64,000 nucleotides of DNA, taken from positions 12,338,001-12,402,000 of the forward strand of contig NC_058153.1 of assembly GCF_011075055.1 (NCBI RefSeq). Reading direction: 5' to 3'. A program made the translations under genes and the position numbers. This DNA comes from Mangifera indica (lineage: Eukaryota; Streptophyta; Magnoliopsida; Sapindales; Anacardiaceae). Position 1 is the first letter of the stretch. Every line of letters starts with the position of its first letter. Below are positions 59,545-64,000 of this stretch, in pieces. The notes below the pieces were generated by a model. The model was not told the origin of the DNA. It searched no databases and worked only from the letters and a program-made list of their open reading frames with translations.

Positions 59545-62500
59545 AGAGAGTAAAAAACTTTTGTTATTTTTATTTAAATTTTCTATTTTAAAGAAATTGC
59601 TTATGGGCTACATCAATTTGGATTGGGAACAATCTTTGAGGTGGTTGGTGGTCTCGGTCGTATCTTGGAATTGAAGTGGGCTACAATGAGATTGAAAGAG
59701 ATATGAATTTTCTTTTAAGCGAGGGTGGGCCTAGAAATAAAATTTCATGCCTATTTTCATTTGAGGGTGGACTTGGGCCTACCCGATCAAAGATTCTTTT
59801 TAAATTTGTCAATGTTAGGAACCAAGTAAAATCAAAGACTTGAGCCAAATTCGTTTTTGAAGCATATTATAATCTTATATATTGTCTAATTTTTTATTAG
59901 GAGTATATATTTCACGTAATTTTAACAAGAAAATGATTTAACTTTAGATATTTATAAATATCATACATATTTAGAAATTTTAGATATTTAGATTGACTCA
60001 AAAGTCTTTTAAACAAAGACAAAACATACCTAACAAATGTTTCCATAAAACAATATTAAATAAATTAATTTTAAATAACATACCTAATTATCAATCAATT
60101 ACATCAATTTGAAAAATAAAGTAACGTTAACAACACTTTAGAAAAAATCAACATTTATTAATAGACGGACAACTCGAGTAAATTGGAATTTTAAATCCAA
60201 ATCGTGTTTGACATTCTTAAATTATACAACAAATTAATTATAATAATTAAGTAGTAAGTTTTAAATTGTTTATTCTTTAGTAATGAAATTGAATCACATT
60301 TATTAAAAATTGATATTATGTATATAAATTAATTATTGAAACAATTTCTTATAAACTGATGTGAAAATTTCTACATTTTTTTTGTTTGCATGCATAATAC
60401 TTTTATTTTTTACTAAATAAAATTAAATGTAAGGAAATTAATTTTAATAACGTAATTTTATTGGGGTCAAATATTAGTCAATACTCTATGAATTACATAG
60501 ACATAGTTTAAATCTTAAGTTAGTACCTATTTTATTCTTATCTCTTAATTTTAAAACTACTAGTCTCTCAAACATTTTTTTGTTTAAAATTCAATTAAAA
60601 CATGATTTCAATTAACAAGAAAGGTGATTGTTAGTTGATTAAACTTACTTATTAGTCATACTAGAGTATAATTTGTGTCTAGATACTATTTATTTTGTTG
60701 AAAAATGATAAATTTCATACCGGTATTTCCTTTTATTAGTATACTGAAAGATTTTTTCTAAAAAAAATTGGTTGTTAGATGATTTTTTTTGTTATTTTAG
60801 TGATTAATTGGTTAAGTGAAATGATGATTTTGGTCATAAAAATGAGACGTTTTCTCACTGTAGGTGTGTTTATGTCCAGTCACTATTTGTCATGCTTAGA
60901 GTTGCGTATTTTAAATAAAACTTATTTTTTTTGGCTATATTTGTATAATCCATAGAATATTGACTAATATTATTTATTCTAGTTGGTATAATTGCATCTA
61001 GTCATTGTTTGTAGCACTTAGTTATTGATTATCACAAATTTTATAGTTGCACATTTTAAAGTAAATGTATTTTTTAATTATATCCGTAAAATTATAAAAT
61101 GTTGACTAATATCATTTAATACTCATAAAATTAAATTATTTTAATTAATTTAGCTTAAATGTATGGGGACTGAGAGAAGTATTAATACTTTTCAATTAGG
61201 TGACTTGGAAAATTATATCATATATACTTGTCAACCAATTAGATTAACTTGGAAAGTAAGATTACCGTGTACAATATTCTAGAAAAAAATAAAGTTTTGG
61301 TTGCCTAAGTCAACATATATGAAACGGTGGATAGCTATGTGCAAAATATATTTAATATTTTTATATTAGAAACAAATTAATTATAAATTATAATATTTAA
61401 ATAGTAAGATTTAAATTGTTTATTCAATAGTAAAGAAATTGACACAAATTTATTAAAAGGTAACTTTACATCTACAAATCAATTAGGTAAACAATTTCTC
61501 GGGAATTAATGTGAATATTATTGATTTAACTATAGAATGATCGAATAAGCATTTTACAGTCAACTTTTAGCTTTTCTCTTGCTTTTTTTTTTTTTGGCAA
61601 TTCATAAATAAAACAGTTGGATTGAATAAACTTGGTAATTTGAGCAATGAGATAAGAAAAAGTTTAGAAAATAACTATTGGAAATAATAATTCAATGTTT
61701 AATGGTTTAGAAATTTAGTTACTTTCAATATTTAGTGGGTGAGAGTTTAAATTTTTAATATTTAATGAGTGTCAGGTTAGATTTATAATAAACTTTGGAT
61801 GGGAATATGTCTTTTGGCTGAAATAATAATTCAAAGTTTAAACTTTAAAGCTTAACTCTTATAAAGGTTTGAAAATTTAATCACATTGAGATTAACGAAT
61901 ACAAATTATTGAAGAAGTTATAGCCGTATTGTTCAATTTTATCAAATTGATGAGCTCATAACTCTTCATCTAATTATTTAAAACAATAATAAAGTACTAA
62001 TTATTATTTACAATTTTACGCTAATTGATTGAAAGTTTTTTTAGAACACGGTTGCTAATTACAAACATGCTTATAAAATATAGCACTAATTCAATTTTCA
62101 AAACATTTTTTAATTAAATAAAAAATAAATGGCTGAAAATGATTATATAATTTATATGGGGGGATTATTTGCTATTGAAGAGATGATACTTGGAAAATAG
62201 ATGATGGAACATTAATTTCAAATTCTATTTAGAAGATGCAACATGGTATTTCTTTTTTCACAAATTTACACAATGTTCCTATAGTTTCTTTAATTATTAT
62301 TATTTTTATTATTAAGGACATTATTATTATTATTTTCAATAATTGCTGAAAAAAGATTATATTGAGTAAATTAAAGAGATGAGCATCCTTATAAAATTCT
62401 TTTAAACACATAAATCTTGGTTAATGATTATTAAGATGGTAGAGCCTTTTGGAATTCCAAATTTAAACTTATAATACAATCATTAATTGTTTAAAGTTTA

Positions 62501-62759
62501 GATATTTATGAATATTATGCATAAAAAATGTACAAACTTCCAATAAATAATAAAGTGTTCAAGTTGTTTTAATGAAAATAATACACTAATTTAGACTCTA
62601 AATCAATTAAATAGGTCAATATAAAATATTACAACTGAGATCTTACAAAATCATTATATGTTTCTATAGATTAACCAAAGTTGGGTCTTAAATATTATTG
62701 TAAAGTACCTAAGAGATGTTTTCATAAAAAAAATAAAGTAAAATAAATTAATCTTAAAT

Positions 62760-63754
62760 AACATGCGTAGTTGTCAATCAATTATATCAATTTAGAAAAT
62801 AAAGTATCGTTCACAACACTCTATAAAAAAAAGGTTGATAGTTGTCTAAGTCAACATAAATGGACAAGATGACTTAAGTCATATGGAACTTGACATCCAA
62901 AATATGTTTGATTTTCTTAAACTAGATAACAAATTAATTATAAATTAGATAATTAAATAACATGTGTAGTTGTCAATCAATTACATCAACTTAGAAAATA
63001 AAGTACCGTTCACAACACTCCATAAAAAAAAGGTTGATAGTTGTCTAAGTCAACATAAATGGACAAGATGACTTAAGTCAAATGGAACTTGACGTCCAAA
63101 ATATGTTTGATTTTCTTAAACTAGATAACAAATTAATTATAAATTAGATAATTAAATAACATGTGTAGTTGTCAATCAATTACATCAACTTAGAAAATAA
63201 AGTACCGTTCACAACACTCCATAAAAAAAAGGTTGATAGTTGTCTAAGTCAACATAAATGGACAAGATGACTTAAGTCAAATGGAACTTGACGTCCAAAA
63301 TATGTTTGATTTTCTTAAACTAGATAACAAATTAATTATAAATTAGATAATTAAATAACATGTGTAGTTGTCAATCAATTACATCAACTTAGAAAATAAA
63401 GTACCGTTCACAACACTCCATAAAAAAAAGGTTGATAGTTGTCTAAGTCAACATAAATGGACAAGATGACTTAAGTCATATGGAACTTGACGTCCAAAAT
63501 ATGTTTGATTTTCTTAAACTAGATAACAAATTAATTATAAATTAGATAATTAAATAACATGTGTAGTTGTCAATCAATTACATCAACTTAGAAAATAAAG
63601 TACCGTTCACAACACTCCATAAAAAAAAGGTCGATAGTTGCCTAAGTTAACATAGATGGACAAGATGACTTAAGTCATATTGAACTTGACGTCCAAAATA
63701 TGTTTGGTTTTCTTAAACTAGATAACAAATTAATTACAAATTAGATAATCAAAT
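62760..63754. repeat. 199-bp tandem repeat array, five units
   Basis: Units start at 62760, 62959, 63158, 63357 and 63556. The TGACTTAAGTCA palindrome is present in every unit (62870, 63069, 63268, 63467, 63666). Units 1-4 share variants (GTTGTCTAAG, GTTTGATTTTC) absent from the left array. Unit 5 has the left-array forms (GTTGCCTAAG, GTTTGGTTTTC). Confidence 0.95.
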
Positions 63755-63882
63755 AGTCAATTTTAAATTACTTATTCATTAGTAATGAAACTAAGTTATA
63801 TTTATTAAAAAGTAATATTACATTTACAGATTGATTATACAAACAATTTCTTATAAACAGATTTGAAATTTTGTACACACAC

Positions 63883-63884
<2 letters not shown>

Positions 63885-63957
<73 letters not shown>
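63885..63957. repeat. TA microsatellite
   Basis: About 70 bp of pure TA. The minus-strand Ile/Tyr-rich open frame over it is an artefact of the repeat. Confidence 0.97.
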
Positions 63958-63958
<1 letters not shown>

Positions 63959-64000
63959 CATGAAGAACATTATTCATTTATTAGTTGTTTTTATTTTTTA

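Larger units (their letters stand above)
59545..64000. repeat. Right copy of block D1, running off the window
   Basis: Same order as 1-4290, direct orientation: GTGGTCTCGGTC, ATTTCACGTAATTTT, CCTAAGTCAACAT, TTTAGAAGATGCAA, then the 199-bp array and a TA microsatellite, ending in TTAGTTGTTTTTATTTTTTA as at 4258-4277. Only non-coding sequence was seen. Confidence 0.85.

Overview
The window is AT-rich nuclear DNA from a eudicot plant. Evidence for this: canonical GT-AG introns in short genes; a receptor-like protein (RLP), a GH18-ectodomain receptor kinase of the tobacco CHRK1 type, class II formins with a PTEN-like N-terminus, and a CHD1-type chromatin remodeler; and copia, hAT and CACTA-like elements. 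The species cannot be named from the sequence alone.

Layout. 1-12.1 kb is almost entirely unclassified low-copy repeats. They include a 199-bp tandem array (3254-4048) and a scrap of a receptor-kinase 3' end (7457-7648). 12.2-16.7 kb holds the best gene, a nine-exon leucine-rich-repeat RLP whose third exon has a damaged 3' splice site. 17.5-26.5 kb holds two head-to-tail formin pseudogenes that share an ancestral stop codon. 27.8-28.2 kb looks like an LTR with a primer binding site. 28.6-34.0 kb is repeats, a candidate DNA transposon with an internal duplication, and a long TA/TATG microsatellite.

34.8-37.7 kb (minus strand) is a CHRK1-like receptor kinase. Its kinase half is intact, but its GH18 ectodomain lacks the catalytic glutamate and carries a C-terminal deletion that throws the ectodomain out of frame with the kinase. 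39.4-40.2 kb is a 5'-truncated copia element. 41.7-43.2 kb is a four-exon remnant of a CHD1/CHR5-like chromodomain protein (minus strand). 44.0-45.2 kb has an RLP remnant followed by an S-domain-type receptor-kinase 3' end. 45.2-59.5 kb is a mosaic of duplicated blocks. It includes two sets of antisense GH18/kinase scraps and a complete 2.71-kb non-autonomous hAT element with 8-bp target duplications. A paralogous empty site lies at 55951-55958. 59.5-64.0 kb repeats the first 4.3 kb of the window, including a five-unit version of the 199-bp array.

The overall picture is a decaying, repeat-driven receptor cluster (RLP, GH18-RLK, S-domain-type RLK), in which gene ends and their flanks have been duplicated with surrounding non-coding modules. 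Only the RLP and the GH18-RLK halves could plausibly still be expressed as proteins. Coordinates of repeat blocks are estimates from reading by eye.
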